From Actinomadura cremea (GTDB taxonomy: Bacteria > Actinomycetota > Actinomycetes > Streptosporangiales > Streptosporangiaceae), in the NCBI RefSeq assembly GCF_014648495.1, contig NZ_BMRF01000006.1, positions 280,949 to 344,948 on the forward strand: DNA of 64,000 bases, written 5' to 3'. This document shows positions 24,070 through 32,274 of the stretch, one piece after another (position 1 is the first letter of the stretch; the number at the start of each line of letters is the position of its first letter). The position numbers and the translations under genes were made by a program. Below the pieces are notes generated by a model. It made no database searches. It had not been told where the DNA came from and was given only the letters and a program-made list of their open reading frames with translations.

Positions 24070-24097
24070 TTGACGGGACTCTAGCGCGTCCCGTCAA
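24070..24097. promoter_or_regulatory. 10-base inverted repeat between the anchored sigma gene and egtA
   Basis: TTGACGGGAC and GTCCCGTCAA are exact reverse complements separated by TCTAGCGC. Each arm starts with a -35-like TTGACG facing inward. It lies 92-119 bases upstream of the anchored-sigma start and about 170 bases upstream of the egtA start, so it may be a regulator site for either or a terminator-like stem. Confidence 0.4.
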
Positions 24098-24269
24098 GAG
24101 GTGAGAAGTCCGGTAAAGGGGGATTCGCGAAATGCCACGGAGGGTGATCGAGACGCGTGCGAAGTGTGATGTTCATGGAGATTTAAGGAAGATCATGAAA
24201 ATCGCCGGATATCTGATGCGGTTCAGCAGGGAAGGATCCGAACTCGTTGTCGGAGCAGAGGAGTCAAGG

Positions 24270-25502
24270 GTGATCCGGCTGACCGTGGACGACGTCTACC
24301 AGCACATTCACGGAGTCTGCTTCAAGACCGGCCCGCCCGGGACGGTCGGCGCCGAGACCGAGTGGTTCGTCGTCGACGCCGCCGATCCGGGCGCCCACGT
24401 GCCCGCCGGACGGGTCCGCGCCCTCATGGACGCCGACGCCGCCGCGGCCGGGCCGCCCGCCGGCGGGAGCACCGTCACCTACGAGCCCGGGGGGCAGCTG
24501 GAGCTCAGCTCCGCGCCGTATCCCGGCCTGGCCGCCCTGCACGCCGCGCTCACCGCCGACATCGCCCGCGTCCGCGACGTCCTCGCCCCGGCCGGGCTGG
24601 CCCTCGCGGGCCACGGCGTCGACCCCGTCCGCCGTCCCCGCTTCCAGGCCGAGCATCCCCGCTACCGCTGCATGCGCGACTACTTCGTCTCCGGCGGGTT
24701 CCCCGACGCGGGCGAGGCCATGATGTGCTCCACCGCGTCCGTGCAGGTCTGCGTGGACATCGGCGCCGACCGCGCGGACGCCGCCCGCCGCTGGCGGCTC
24801 GCGCACGCGCTCGGCCCGGTGCTGGTCGCCGCGTTCGCGAACTCGCCGGTCCGCGCCGGGCGCCGCACCGGGCTGCGGTCGTCCCGGCAGGGCATCTGGA
24901 CCGAGCTCGACCCGTGCCGCACGCTGCCCGTCCTGCGCGACGGCGACGGCGGCGACCCCGCCGAAGCGTGGACGCGGTACGCGCTGGACGCCCGCGTGAT
25001 GCTCGTCCACACCGCGTCCGGCGAGTGGGTGTCCGACCCCGGCATGTCGTTCCTGGAATGGCTCGGCAAGGGGGAGCCCGGCCCGGACGACCTGGCCTAC
25101 CACCTGTCGACGCTGTTCCCGCCGGTCCGGCCGCGCGGCTGGCTGGAGCTGCGGATGATCGACGCGCTGCCCGGACCGTACTGGGCGGTCCCGGTCGCCG
25201 TCACCGCCGCGCTGCTGGACGACCCGGCGGCGACGGCGCTCGCGGAGGCCGCGACCGAGCCGGTCGCGGACCGGTGGGCGCAGGCCGCGCGGTGCGCGCT
25301 CGCCGACCCGCCGCTGGCCGCCGCCGCCCGCGCCTGCTTCGCCGCCGCGCTGGACGCGCTGCCCCGGCTGGGCGCGTCCGGCCTGGTCCCGCTGGTGGCC
25401 GAGTACGCCGGACGGTACGTGGAGCGGGGCCGCTGCCCCGCCGACGACGAACCCGCACCCGTGAAGTCGGCCGAGGAGGAGGACCCGACATGCCCCCTGT
25501 GA
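24270..25502 (+). CDS. egtA: Glutamate-cysteine ligase EgtA (ergothioneine pathway)
   Basis: 410 aa GCS2-family ligase making gamma-glutamylcysteine, the sulfur donor for EgtB. Motifs: CFKTGPPGTVGAETEWFVVD near the N-terminus, YEPGGQLELSSAPYPGL, CSTASVQVCVDIG, and RPRGWLELRMIDALPG. I chose the GTG at 24270 (GAGGAG 7-8 bases upstream) because the family begins about 15 residues before CFKTGPP. The ATG at 24195 has a good AAGGA, but its added codons have low third-position G+C, unlike coding sequence. It overlaps egtB by 13 bases and starts the egtABCD operon. Confidence 0.92.
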   Translation: MIRLTVDDVYQHIHGVCFKTGPPGTVGAETEWFVVDAADPGAHVPAGRVRALMDADAAAAGPPAGGSTVTYEPGGQLELSSAPYPGLAALHAALTADIARVRDVLAPAGLALAGHGVDPVRRPRFQAEHPRYRCMRDYFVSGGFPDAGEAMMCSTASVQVCVDIGADRADAARRWRLAHALGPVLVAAFANSPVRAGRRTGLRSSRQGIWTELDPCRTLPVLRDGDGGDPAEAWTRYALDARVMLVHTASGEWVSDPGMSFLEWLGKGEPGPDDLAYHLSTLFPPVRPRGWLELRMIDALPGPYWAVPVAVTAALLDDPAATALAEAATEPVADRWAQAARCALADPPLAAAARACFAAALDALPRLGASGLVPLVAEYAGRYVERGRCPADDEPAPVKSAEEEDPTCPL

Positions 25503-26833
25503 CCCGAGACGAACCGATTCCCGACGAGGACGCGCTCAAGGAGCTGATCGCGGACGAACTGGGCGCGTCCCGGCACCGCAGCCTCGGCCTGACCACCGAC
25601 GTGCTGGCCACGGACGACCTCGTCGCCCAGGTGTCGCCGCTGATGTCGCCGCTGGTGTGGGACCTCGCCCACATCGGCAACTACGAGGAGCTGTGGCTGC
25701 TGCGCGCGGCGGCGGGCGCCGACCCGATGCGCCCGGAGATCGACGGACTGTACGACGCGTTCGAGCACCCGCGCGCCGAGCGTCCGGCGCTGCCGCTGCT
25801 CCCGCCGGACGAGGCGCGCGCGTACATCTCCACGGTCCGCGCGAAGGTGCTGGACGCGCTGCCGTCCGTCCGGTTCGACACCCCGGACCCGCTCACCAAC
25901 GGCGGGTTCGTGTACGGGATGGTCGTCCAGCACGAGCACATGCACGACGAGACCATGCTCGCCACGCACCAGCTCCGCAAGGGCGCGCCCGCACTGCTCG
26001 ACCCGCCCGGCGAGACCGTCCAGGCGGGCGGCGCCCAAGAGAAGGGCGAGGTGCTGATCGAGGGCGGGCCCTTCCAGATGGGGACGTCCGACGAACCGTG
26101 GGCGTACGACAACGAACGTCCGGTCCACATCGTGGACGTTTCTGCGTACTACATCGACGCAGAGCCGGTGTCGAACGCCGCCTACATCCAGTTCATGGAG
26201 GCCGGCGGATACGACGATCCGCAATGGTGGACCCAGGCCGGTTGGGAATGGCGCAACGACAGCGGGAAACGGGCCCCCGCGTTCTGGGAGCGGGAAGGGG
26301 GCCGGTGGCTTCGCCGCAGGTTCGGGAAGACCGAACCCGTCCCGCCCGGCGAGCCCGTCCAGCACGTGTGCTGGTACGAGGCGGACGCCTACGCGCGCTG
26401 GGCCGGCAAACGGCTCCCGACCGAGGCCGAGTGGGAGAAGGCCGCGCGCTGGGACCCGGCCGTGCAGCGGTCCCGGAAGTACCCGTGGGGAGAGGTGTAC
26501 GAGGCAGGACGCGCGAACCTCGGGCAGCGCGCGCTTCGCCCGTCCCAGGAGGGCTCCTACGCCTCGGGTGCGTCCGCGTACGGGGTGCGCCGGATGCTCG
26601 GCGACGTCTGGGAGTGGACGTCGTCCGATTTCCACGGCTACCCGGGCTTCCGCTCCTTCCCCTACCGGGAGTACTCCGAGGTCTTCTTCGGACCGGAGTA
26701 CAAGGTGCTCAGGGGAGGGTCCTGGGCGACGCACCCGCTCGCCATCCGCGGCTCGTTCCGCAACTGGGACTACCCGATCAGGAGGCAGATCTTCTCCGGG
26801 TTCCGCTGCGCACGCGACGCGGACGCCCGCTGA
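25490..26833 (+). CDS. egtB: Hercynine oxygenase EgtB (sulfoxide synthase)
   Basis: 447 aa non-haem iron enzyme joining hercynine and gamma-glutamylcysteine with O2. The N-terminal DinB_2 domain carries the iron ligands His61 (DLAHIGNYEELWLL) and His148/His152 (VVQHEHMHDETM). The C-terminal FGE-sulfatase/C-type-lectin domain shows EGGPFQMGTSDEPWAYDNER, KRLPTEAEWEKAARWDP, DVWEWTSSDFHGYPGF and GGSWATHPLAIRGSFRNW. ATG 25490 lies inside the end of egtA behind GAGGAGG; its stop shares a base with egtC. Confidence 0.95.
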   Translation: MPPVTRDEPIPDEDALKELIADELGASRHRSLGLTTDVLATDDLVAQVSPLMSPLVWDLAHIGNYEELWLLRAAAGADPMRPEIDGLYDAFEHPRAERPALPLLPPDEARAYISTVRAKVLDALPSVRFDTPDPLTNGGFVYGMVVQHEHMHDETMLATHQLRKGAPALLDPPGETVQAGGAQEKGEVLIEGGPFQMGTSDEPWAYDNERPVHIVDVSAYYIDAEPVSNAAYIQFMEAGGYDDPQWWTQAGWEWRNDSGKRAPAFWEREGGRWLRRRFGKTEPVPPGEPVQHVCWYEADAYARWAGKRLPTEAEWEKAARWDPAVQRSRKYPWGEVYEAGRANLGQRALRPSQEGSYASGASAYGVRRMLGDVWEWTSSDFHGYPGFRSFPYREYSEVFFGPEYKVLRGGSWATHPLAIRGSFRNWDYPIRRQIFSGFRCARDADAR

Positions 26834-27567
26834 TGTGCCGCCACCTCGGGTACCTGGGCCCGGAACGCACCCTGCACTCGCTCGTCTACGACGGCGAGCA
26901 CTCCCTCGAATCGCAGGCGTACGCGCCCCGCATGACCCAGGGCAACCTCCTCAACGCCGACGGGTACGGCGTCGGCTGGTACGCCGGAGGCGAGGCCGTC
27001 CGGTTCCGCCGGGCGCAGCCCCTCTGGACGGACGCGTCGTTCCGCGAGATCGCCGCGACCGTGCGGGCCTCGTGCGCGGTCGCCGCCGTCCGGTCGGCGA
27101 CCGCCGGCTTCCCGGTGGACGAGTCGGGCGCCCAGCCGTTCCGCGCCGAGAACCGGCTGTTCAGCCACAACGGCGTCGTCCAGGGCTACGCGGAGGTCGA
27201 GTCCCGGCTCCGCGAGCTGGCGGGCGACGTCGCGCGCGTCCCGGACGCCCGCGCCCCGCTCGACTCCGCCCCGCTGCTCGCCGTCGCCGCGCGGCACTGG
27301 CGGGACGGCGCCGCGCTCGGCGCGGGCCTCGCCGCGACCGTCGCCGCCGTCACCGCGCTCGCCCCCGGCCGCTACAACCTGCTCGCCGCCGACGGCGCGT
27401 CCCTCGCCGCGACCACCTGGGGCGACTCCCTGTTCGTCCGGGAGGACGCCGACGCGATCGCGATCGCGTCCGAGCCGCTCGACGACGACCCCGGCTGGAA
27501 ACGCGTGCCCGACCGCAGCCTCGTCACCGCCGACCGCGCGTCCGGCGTCCGCATCGAAACCCTTTAA
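26833..27567 (+). CDS. egtC: Gamma-glutamyl hercynylcysteine sulfoxide hydrolase EgtC
   Basis: 244 aa class II glutamine-amidotransferase-fold amidohydrolase that removes the glutamyl group from the EgtB product. The N-terminal nucleophile is Cys2 (MCRHLGYLGPERTLHSLVYD). LLNADGYGVGWYAG, FSHNGVVQGYAEVESRLREL and the DSAPLLAVAARHW helix follow. It overlaps egtB at TGATG and is spaced 10 bases from egtD, so all four genes are co-translated. Confidence 0.93.
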   Translation: MCRHLGYLGPERTLHSLVYDGEHSLESQAYAPRMTQGNLLNADGYGVGWYAGGEAVRFRRAQPLWTDASFREIAATVRASCAVAAVRSATAGFPVDESGAQPFRAENRLFSHNGVVQGYAEVESRLRELAGDVARVPDARAPLDSAPLLAVAARHWRDGAALGAGLAATVAAVTALAPGRYNLLAADGASLAATTWGDSLFVREDADAIAIASEPLDDDPGWKRVPDRSLVTADRASGVRIETL

Positions 27568-27577
27568 GGAGAACCAC

Positions 27578-28528
27578 GTGGACCGGTTCCTGACCGCCGA
27601 CGACCTCGCCAAGTCGCTCCGCGCCGACGTCCGGGACGGCCTGACCGCCGCCCCCAAGACGCTGCCGCCCAAGTGGTTCTACGACGAGCGCGGCAGCGAG
27701 CTGTTCGAGGAGATCACCGCGCTCGACGAGTACTACCCGACGCGCCGCGAACGGGAGATCCTCACCGTCCGCGCGCCCGACATCGCCGCCGCGACCGGTG
27801 CCCGCACGCTGCTGGAGCTCGGCGCCGGATCGGGTGAGAAGACGCGGCTGCTGCTGGACGCGCTCGCCGGCACCCTGCGGACCTACGTCCCGGTGGACGT
27901 CAGCGCCGACTTCCTCGAGGACGCCGCCCGCGGCATCGCCGCCGACCATCCGGGCCTCGCGGTCCGGCCGGTCGCCGCCGACTACGAGCAGCACCTGCAC
28001 CTGCTGCCGGGCGGGGAGCGCACGCTCGTCGCGTTCCTCGGCGGGACGATCGGCAACATGCCGCCCGCCGAGCGGATCGGCTTCCTCGGCGGGGTCCGCG
28101 CGACCCTCGGCGACGACGGCTTCCTGCTCGTCGGCGCCGACCTCGTCAAGGACACCGGCCGGCTCGTCCGCGCCTACGACGACGCGGCCGGGATCACCGC
28201 GGAGTTCAACCGGAACGTGCTGCGGGTGCTGAACCGCGAACTGGACGCCGACTTCGACCCGTCGGCGTTCGAGCACGTCGCGTGCTGGAACGCGGCCGAG
28301 GAGTGGATCGAGATGCGGCTGCGCTCCGTCCGCGACCAGGACGTCCGGATCGGCGGCCTCGACCTGGACGTGTCGTTCGCGGCGGGCGAGGAGACGCGCA
28401 CCGAGATCTCCGCGAAGTTCCGGCGCGAACGCCTCGAGAGCGAGCTGGGCGCGGCCGGGCTCGCGCTCGCCGAGTTCTGGACCGACCCCGCCGGCGACTT
28501 CTCGCTCAGCCTCGCGCGCCCCGCCTGA
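27578..28528 (+). CDS. egtD: L-histidine N-alpha-methyltransferase EgtD
   Basis: 316 aa SAM-dependent enzyme that trimethylates histidine to hercynine, the first ergothioneine step. SAM motif I is LLELGAGSGEKTRLLLDAL. Also visible are KWFYDERGSELFEEIT, LDEYYPTRREREIL, the FLGGTIGNMPP loop and LVGADLVKD. AAGGAG precedes the GTG start by 7 bases. No egtE-like C-S lyase follows; the next gene is convergent. Confidence 0.95.
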   Translation: MDRFLTADDLAKSLRADVRDGLTAAPKTLPPKWFYDERGSELFEEITALDEYYPTRREREILTVRAPDIAAATGARTLLELGAGSGEKTRLLLDALAGTLRTYVPVDVSADFLEDAARGIAADHPGLAVRPVAADYEQHLHLLPGGERTLVAFLGGTIGNMPPAERIGFLGGVRATLGDDGFLLVGADLVKDTGRLVRAYDDAAGITAEFNRNVLRVLNRELDADFDPSAFEHVACWNAAEEWIEMRLRSVRDQDVRIGGLDLDVSFAAGEETRTEISAKFRRERLESELGAAGLALAEFWTDPAGDFSLSLARPA

Positions 28529-28534
28529 GGCCGT

Positions 28535-28567
28535 CCCGTCCGGCGGCTACGGCGCGTCGCGGACGGG
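28535..28567. terminator. Stem-loop between egtD and the convergent SGNH gene
   Basis: CCCGTCC (28535-28541) and GGACGGG (28561-28567) pair across a 19-base loop, 7 bases after the egtD stop. The right arm lies inside the last codons of the convergent gene. It could end both transcripts. Confidence 0.4.
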
Positions 28568-29323
28568 CCGGGCGAGCCCGAGGCGCTCGATGTCGGCGGC
28601 CAGCCGGGTCGCCATGTAGCGGTGGCCCGCCGGCGTCGGGTGGGTGCCGTCCCGCTTGATGTACCGGGCCGCGTTGCCGCCGCCCATCGGCCCGCCGGTG
28701 ATCCACTGCTCCGCGATCGGGTCGACGAACGGGACGCCGAGCCGCCCCGCGAGCTGCTTCAGCGCGTCCCGGACCCCGAGCACCTGCGGGGTCGGGGACC
28801 CGCTGCCCCACATCGGCCCCATCAGGACCAGGTGGGTGCCGGGCCACCGCTGCGTCGCGCGGTCCAGCAGTGTCCGCGCGGCGGCGGCGACCTCGGGGCC
28901 GGTCAGCCGCCGGTCGTTGTGGCCGCCGGACACGATCAGCATGTCCGGCGCGGGCCGCCAGCCGAGCTGCAGCTCGAACATGCCGAGGAAGTCGTCCTCG
29001 CCGTTGGTCGTCTTCACGAACCCGGTGCCGCCGCGCCCGCCGACGATCACCTGCCAGCCGAGCAGCCGCGCGGTCGCGGACGCGTACGTCTCCTCCGGGA
29101 CGACGCCGACCTCGCCGACCGTGTAGCTGTCGCCGAGGAACATCACCACCGGCGGGGTCGCGCGCGGCGCCGCCGACGCGGACGCCGACTGCGACGGGCC
29201 GTCCGCCACCGCGGAGCTGTGCACCGGGTTGGCGACCGCCGAGCAGCCGACGGCCCACGGGCCGACCAGCAGAGCCAGGCACAGCGTCAACGCCGCGCCG
29301 CGACGGGCGCGGCGTAGGTACAT
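28547..29323 (-). CDS. SGNH/GDSL-family hydrolase lipoprotein
   Basis: 258 aa exported esterase-like protein. The signal peptide ends in a lipobox (LLVGPWAVGC), so Cys27 is the probable lipid anchor. A Ser/Ala-rich linker is followed by the SGNH domain: block I MFLGDSYTVGE (Ser nucleophile), block III SGGHNDRR and block V DGTHPTPAGH (Asp and His). It should de-esterify a cell-wall or exogenous substrate at the outer face of the membrane. The divergent neighbour is a membrane acyltransferase, raising the possibility of an acylation/deacylation pair. Confidence 0.87.
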   Translation of the reverse strand: MYLRRARRGAALTLCLALLVGPWAVGCSAVANPVHSSAVADGPSQSASASAAPRATPPVVMFLGDSYTVGEVGVVPEETYASATARLLGWQVIVGGRGGTGFVKTTNGEDDFLGMFELQLGWRPAPDMLIVSGGHNDRRLTGPEVAAAARTLLDRATQRWPGTHLVLMGPMWGSGSPTPQVLGVRDALKQLAGRLGVPFVDPIAEQWITGGPMGGGNAARYIKRDGTHPTPAGHRYMATRLAADIERLGLARPVRDAP

Positions 29324-29510
29324 GAATACCGTCCAATGAGAACTGGGGGATGCATCCGCATTCTACTGACACGATCACCCTTCCGGGAGCGGACCGCGCG
29401 CACCCCCCGGCTCGTGTCGCCCTTTTCGAGGTCGGAGCTACACCGACCGTTCACCCGGTTCTCACGTCCGGGTACGCGCCGGGAAACCCGGCCCCGAAAG
29501 GGTTCCGCCG

Positions 29511-30818
29511 GTGACCCGACACGAACCCCTGCCCGCGGACGCGGCGCCGACGGCGGTGCGGACCCGGCCCGACCTCCCCCCGCACGATCTCCCTCCGGAC
29601 GACCGCCCCCCGCGTCCCCGGCGAGAGGTCCCGGGGCTCCCAGCGGGCGGACGCCCCGGGCACGGCCGGCTCCGCGAGCTCGACCTGCTGCGCTTCCTCG
29701 CGGCGCTGGCGGTGGTGCTGTACCACTTCACCGGCTTCAACGGCGCGGGCGCGTGGCCCGAGCCCTCCCTCGACCTGTTCCCCGGCCTCGGCGCCGTGAC
29801 GAGCCACGGGTACCTCGGCGTCGACCTGTTCTTCGTCATCAGCGGGTTCGTGATCCTGCTGAGCGCGTGGGGACGCGGGCCCGGCGAGTTCGGCATCTCG
29901 CGCCTCGTGCGGCTCATGCCGGCGTACTGGGTCAGCGTCCTGCTCGGCGCGTTCGTGTACGCCGCGTTCAATATGGGGCACGGAGCGCCGGGCCTGGTCA
30001 TCCCGAACCTCACGATGCTGCAGGGCGGCCTCGACGTCCGCAACGTGGACGCCGTGTACTGGACGCTTTGGGTCGAGCTCCACTTCTACGTGCTCGTGGC
30101 CGTCCTCGCGGGGATCGGCATCACGTACCGCTCCTGCCTCATCTTCATGGCCGCCTGGCTGTTCGGCGGCCTCTACGCCAACCAGGCCGACAACGAACTG
30201 CTCCAGGTCATGCTCCTGCCGACGTGGAGCCCGTACTTCATCGGCGGCATGGCCCTCTTCATGATCTACAAGTTCGGCCCGACGCTCCTGCTCTGGGGAT
30301 ACGTGGCCGTGTCGTGGCTCCTGGCGATGCACTGGGGCGCCTGGCGCGCGCGCACGGCGTGGGAAGAGGCGAACGAAATGGTCGCCGTCGCGGCGGTCAC
30401 CGGCATCTTCGCGCTGATGAGCCTCATCGCGCTGGGCAAGCTCAGGTGGATCCGGTGGCGCGGCCTGACCGTCCTCGGCGCCCTGACGTACCCGCTGTAC
30501 CTCGTGCACTCGCAGCTCGCGCTCCCGCTCATCGACGCCCTCTACCCGGGCCTCGGCCGCTGGGGCGCGCTCGCCGTCACCATCGGGGCGTCCCTGCTGC
30601 TCTCCTACGCGGTCTACCGGCTGGTGGAACGGCCCGCCGCGCCCTGGTTGAAGACCCGCCTTCGCGCATCCCTGGAACCCATGCGCGCCGCCGCGTCCGC
30701 CGCGTCCGCCCCGGCCGCCAGGTCGGCGCGCCATGAACCTGTGGGTGGACGGCGCGGTCCTGGCGTCAACGGCGGCGAGCCTGGCGACCGCCCCGCTCCC
30801 GACCCGCCCCGGCCCTGA
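29511..30818 (+). CDS. Acyltransferase family 3 integral membrane protein (OafA/YrhL-like)
   Basis: 435 aa polytopic protein with about 10 helices that transfers acyl groups to surface sugars or lipids. Family hallmarks: RLRELDLLRFLAALAVVLYH (the catalytic-type His at the end), GYLGVDLFFVISGFVILLS, the R-x-x-R motif in ISRLVRLMPAYWVSVLLG, and WTLWVELHFYVL. N-terminal 45 and C-terminal 50 residues are proline-rich and cytosolic. AAAGGG precedes GTG 29511. The acyl acceptor is unknown. Confidence 0.9.
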   Translation: MTRHEPLPADAAPTAVRTRPDLPPHDLPPDDRPPRPRREVPGLPAGGRPGHGRLRELDLLRFLAALAVVLYHFTGFNGAGAWPEPSLDLFPGLGAVTSHGYLGVDLFFVISGFVILLSAWGRGPGEFGISRLVRLMPAYWVSVLLGAFVYAAFNMGHGAPGLVIPNLTMLQGGLDVRNVDAVYWTLWVELHFYVLVAVLAGIGITYRSCLIFMAAWLFGGLYANQADNELLQVMLLPTWSPYFIGGMALFMIYKFGPTLLLWGYVAVSWLLAMHWGAWRARTAWEEANEMVAVAAVTGIFALMSLIALGKLRWIRWRGLTVLGALTYPLYLVHSQLALPLIDALYPGLGRWGALAVTIGASLLLSYAVYRLVERPAAPWLKTRLRASLEPMRAAASAASAPAARSARHEPVGGRRGPGVNGGEPGDRPAPDPPRP

Positions 30819-30904
30819 CCCCGGCAGCCCCCGCGCCCCGGGCGGGCGGGGCTGGGGACGGGGGCGGGGACGGGGACGGTGCGCGGGTCTCGTCGCTCGC
30901 GCAG

Positions 30905-31093
30905 ATGCTCGCGTTCGCGGCGCTGCTCGCCGGCGGTCTCGCCGGTTACGCCGCCGTCCGCGCGGTGACGGACGTGCACTACGAGGCGGGCTTGCTCAGG
31001 GGCGCGGCCGTGTGCTTCGCCGTGGCCGTCGCCGTGTGCGCCTTGACCGACCGGTTGATCGGGGAAGAGCGTTCTGTCACCGGCGCCGTTTAG
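30905..31093 (+). CDS. Small two-helix membrane protein
   Basis: 62 aa frame, with hydrophobic stretches MLAFAALLAGGLAGYAAVRA and GAAVCFAVAVAVCALTDRLI. No clear Shine-Dalgarno sequence is visible. It ends 10 bases before the LacI gene on the same strand. It may be real because the hydrophobic pattern is coherent, but I know no homologue. Confidence 0.4.
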   Translation: MLAFAALLAGGLAGYAAVRAVTDVHYEAGLLRGAAVCFAVAVAVCALTDRLIGEERSVTGAV

Positions 31094-31103
31094 TGTGTGA
31101 AGG

Positions 31104-32105
31104 ATGTCGGCGAGGCGGAAACGCGCGACCATCCGGGAAGTGGCGGAGGAAACGGGCCTGTCGCCCGCCGCGGTCTCCTACGCGCTCCGGGGTGTCCAGA
31201 CGTCCGAGGAGACGCAGGCGCGGGTCCGCGCGGCGGCCGACCGGCTCGGGTACGAGGCCCACCCGATCGCCCGCGCGCTGGCGAGCGGGCGCACCGGGCA
31301 GGTCGGGCTGCTGTGCGGTTCGCTGGAGGACTACTGGCAGCAGTCCCTCGCGGTCGGCATCGGCCGCGCGCTGCTCGCCCGCGACCGGTACGCCCTGATC
31401 GTGGACGCGGGCGGCGACCCCGAGCGGGAGCTGGCGCTGGCGCGGCGGCTGCGCGACCAGCGGGTGGACGGCCTCATCGTGCAGCCGCTCGATCCGTCGG
31501 CCGCGCTGTGGGCCGACCTGGCCGGGACGGTTCCGGTGGTGTCGATCGGGGACGCGCTGCGCGGCGGGCGGTCGCACGGCGAGGTCGTGTTCGACAACCG
31601 GCGCGGCGTGACGCTCGCGCTGGAGCATCTGCGCGACCTCGGCCACCGGCGCCTCGCGGTGTTCACCGCGACCCGCGACAGCACCCCGGACCGTCCGGCG
31701 GACGTGCACGTCAACGCCGAGGCCGACCGGCTCGGGCTGCGCGTGGACGTCGTCGTGGTGCCGCAGGGCCTCGCCGCCGCGACCGAGGCCGCGCTGCGCG
31801 TGCTCGGGGTTTCGGACCGTCCGTCCGCGATTTTCTGCTTCACCGACTCGATGGCCTACGGCGTGTACGCCGCGACCCGCGAGCTGGGCCTCGGCGTGCC
31901 GGACGACGTCGCGGTCTGCGGGTACGACGACCATCCGATGTCGGCGCTGCTGACTCCGCCGCTGACCAGCGTCGACTGGAACATCGACGGCATCGTCGAC
32001 GCGGCGGTCGCGCTGGTCGTGAAGGGGATCGACCGGACGGGCGACGGCGGCCGCGTCGTGCGCGAACCGGCCCTGCGCGTCCGCACCTCGACGGTCGGGG
32101 GATGA
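31104..32105 (+). CDS. LacI-family transcriptional regulator
   Basis: 333 aa. The N-terminal LacI helix-turn-helix (TIREVAEETGLSPAAVSYAL) and hinge helix (PIARALASG) are followed by a periplasmic-binding-protein-like sensor (QVGLLCGSLEDYWQQSLAVG, VDGLIVQPLDPS, FCFTDSMAYGVYAATRELGL, VPDDVAVCGYDDHPMSALLT). It precedes an osmoprotectant ABC operon by 169 bases on the same strand. LacI proteins usually bind sugars, so control of that operon is possible but not shown. The effector is unknown. Confidence 0.9.
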   Translation: MSARRKRATIREVAEETGLSPAAVSYALRGVQTSEETQARVRAAADRLGYEAHPIARALASGRTGQVGLLCGSLEDYWQQSLAVGIGRALLARDRYALIVDAGGDPERELALARRLRDQRVDGLIVQPLDPSAALWADLAGTVPVVSIGDALRGGRSHGEVVFDNRRGVTLALEHLRDLGHRRLAVFTATRDSTPDRPADVHVNAEADRLGLRVDVVVVPQGLAAATEAALRVLGVSDRPSAIFCFTDSMAYGVYAATRELGLGVPDDVAVCGYDDHPMSALLTPPLTSVDWNIDGIVDAAVALVVKGIDRTGDGGRVVREPALRVRTSTVGG

Positions 32106-32274
32106 CCGCGCACGGGTATGGCGACCATCACATCGGGCGGGGTCACGACTCTGTGTACACGACGTTTCGGTCATATTGGGACGCTGCACCTGCTGTACCC
32201 ATTGGCTACGGTTGGGCAGATGGCCGAAATCGAACATCGGCGTCTCCGGCGCCCAGCGAGGACGTGATCCCGTT

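Noticed and set aside
24132-24269. Upstream extension of egtA starting at 24132 or at ATG 24195
   Set aside because: ATG 24195 has a good Shine-Dalgarno, but the extra codons have low third-position G+C and exceed the normal family N-terminus; the GTG at 24270 fits better.
32176-32274. N-terminal extension of the osmoprotectant ATPase starting at 32176
   Set aside because: The extension (Cys/Arg/Trp-rich) does not resemble ABC ATPases, which begin at ITFEGVTKRF. The only suitable in-frame start is TTG 32275.
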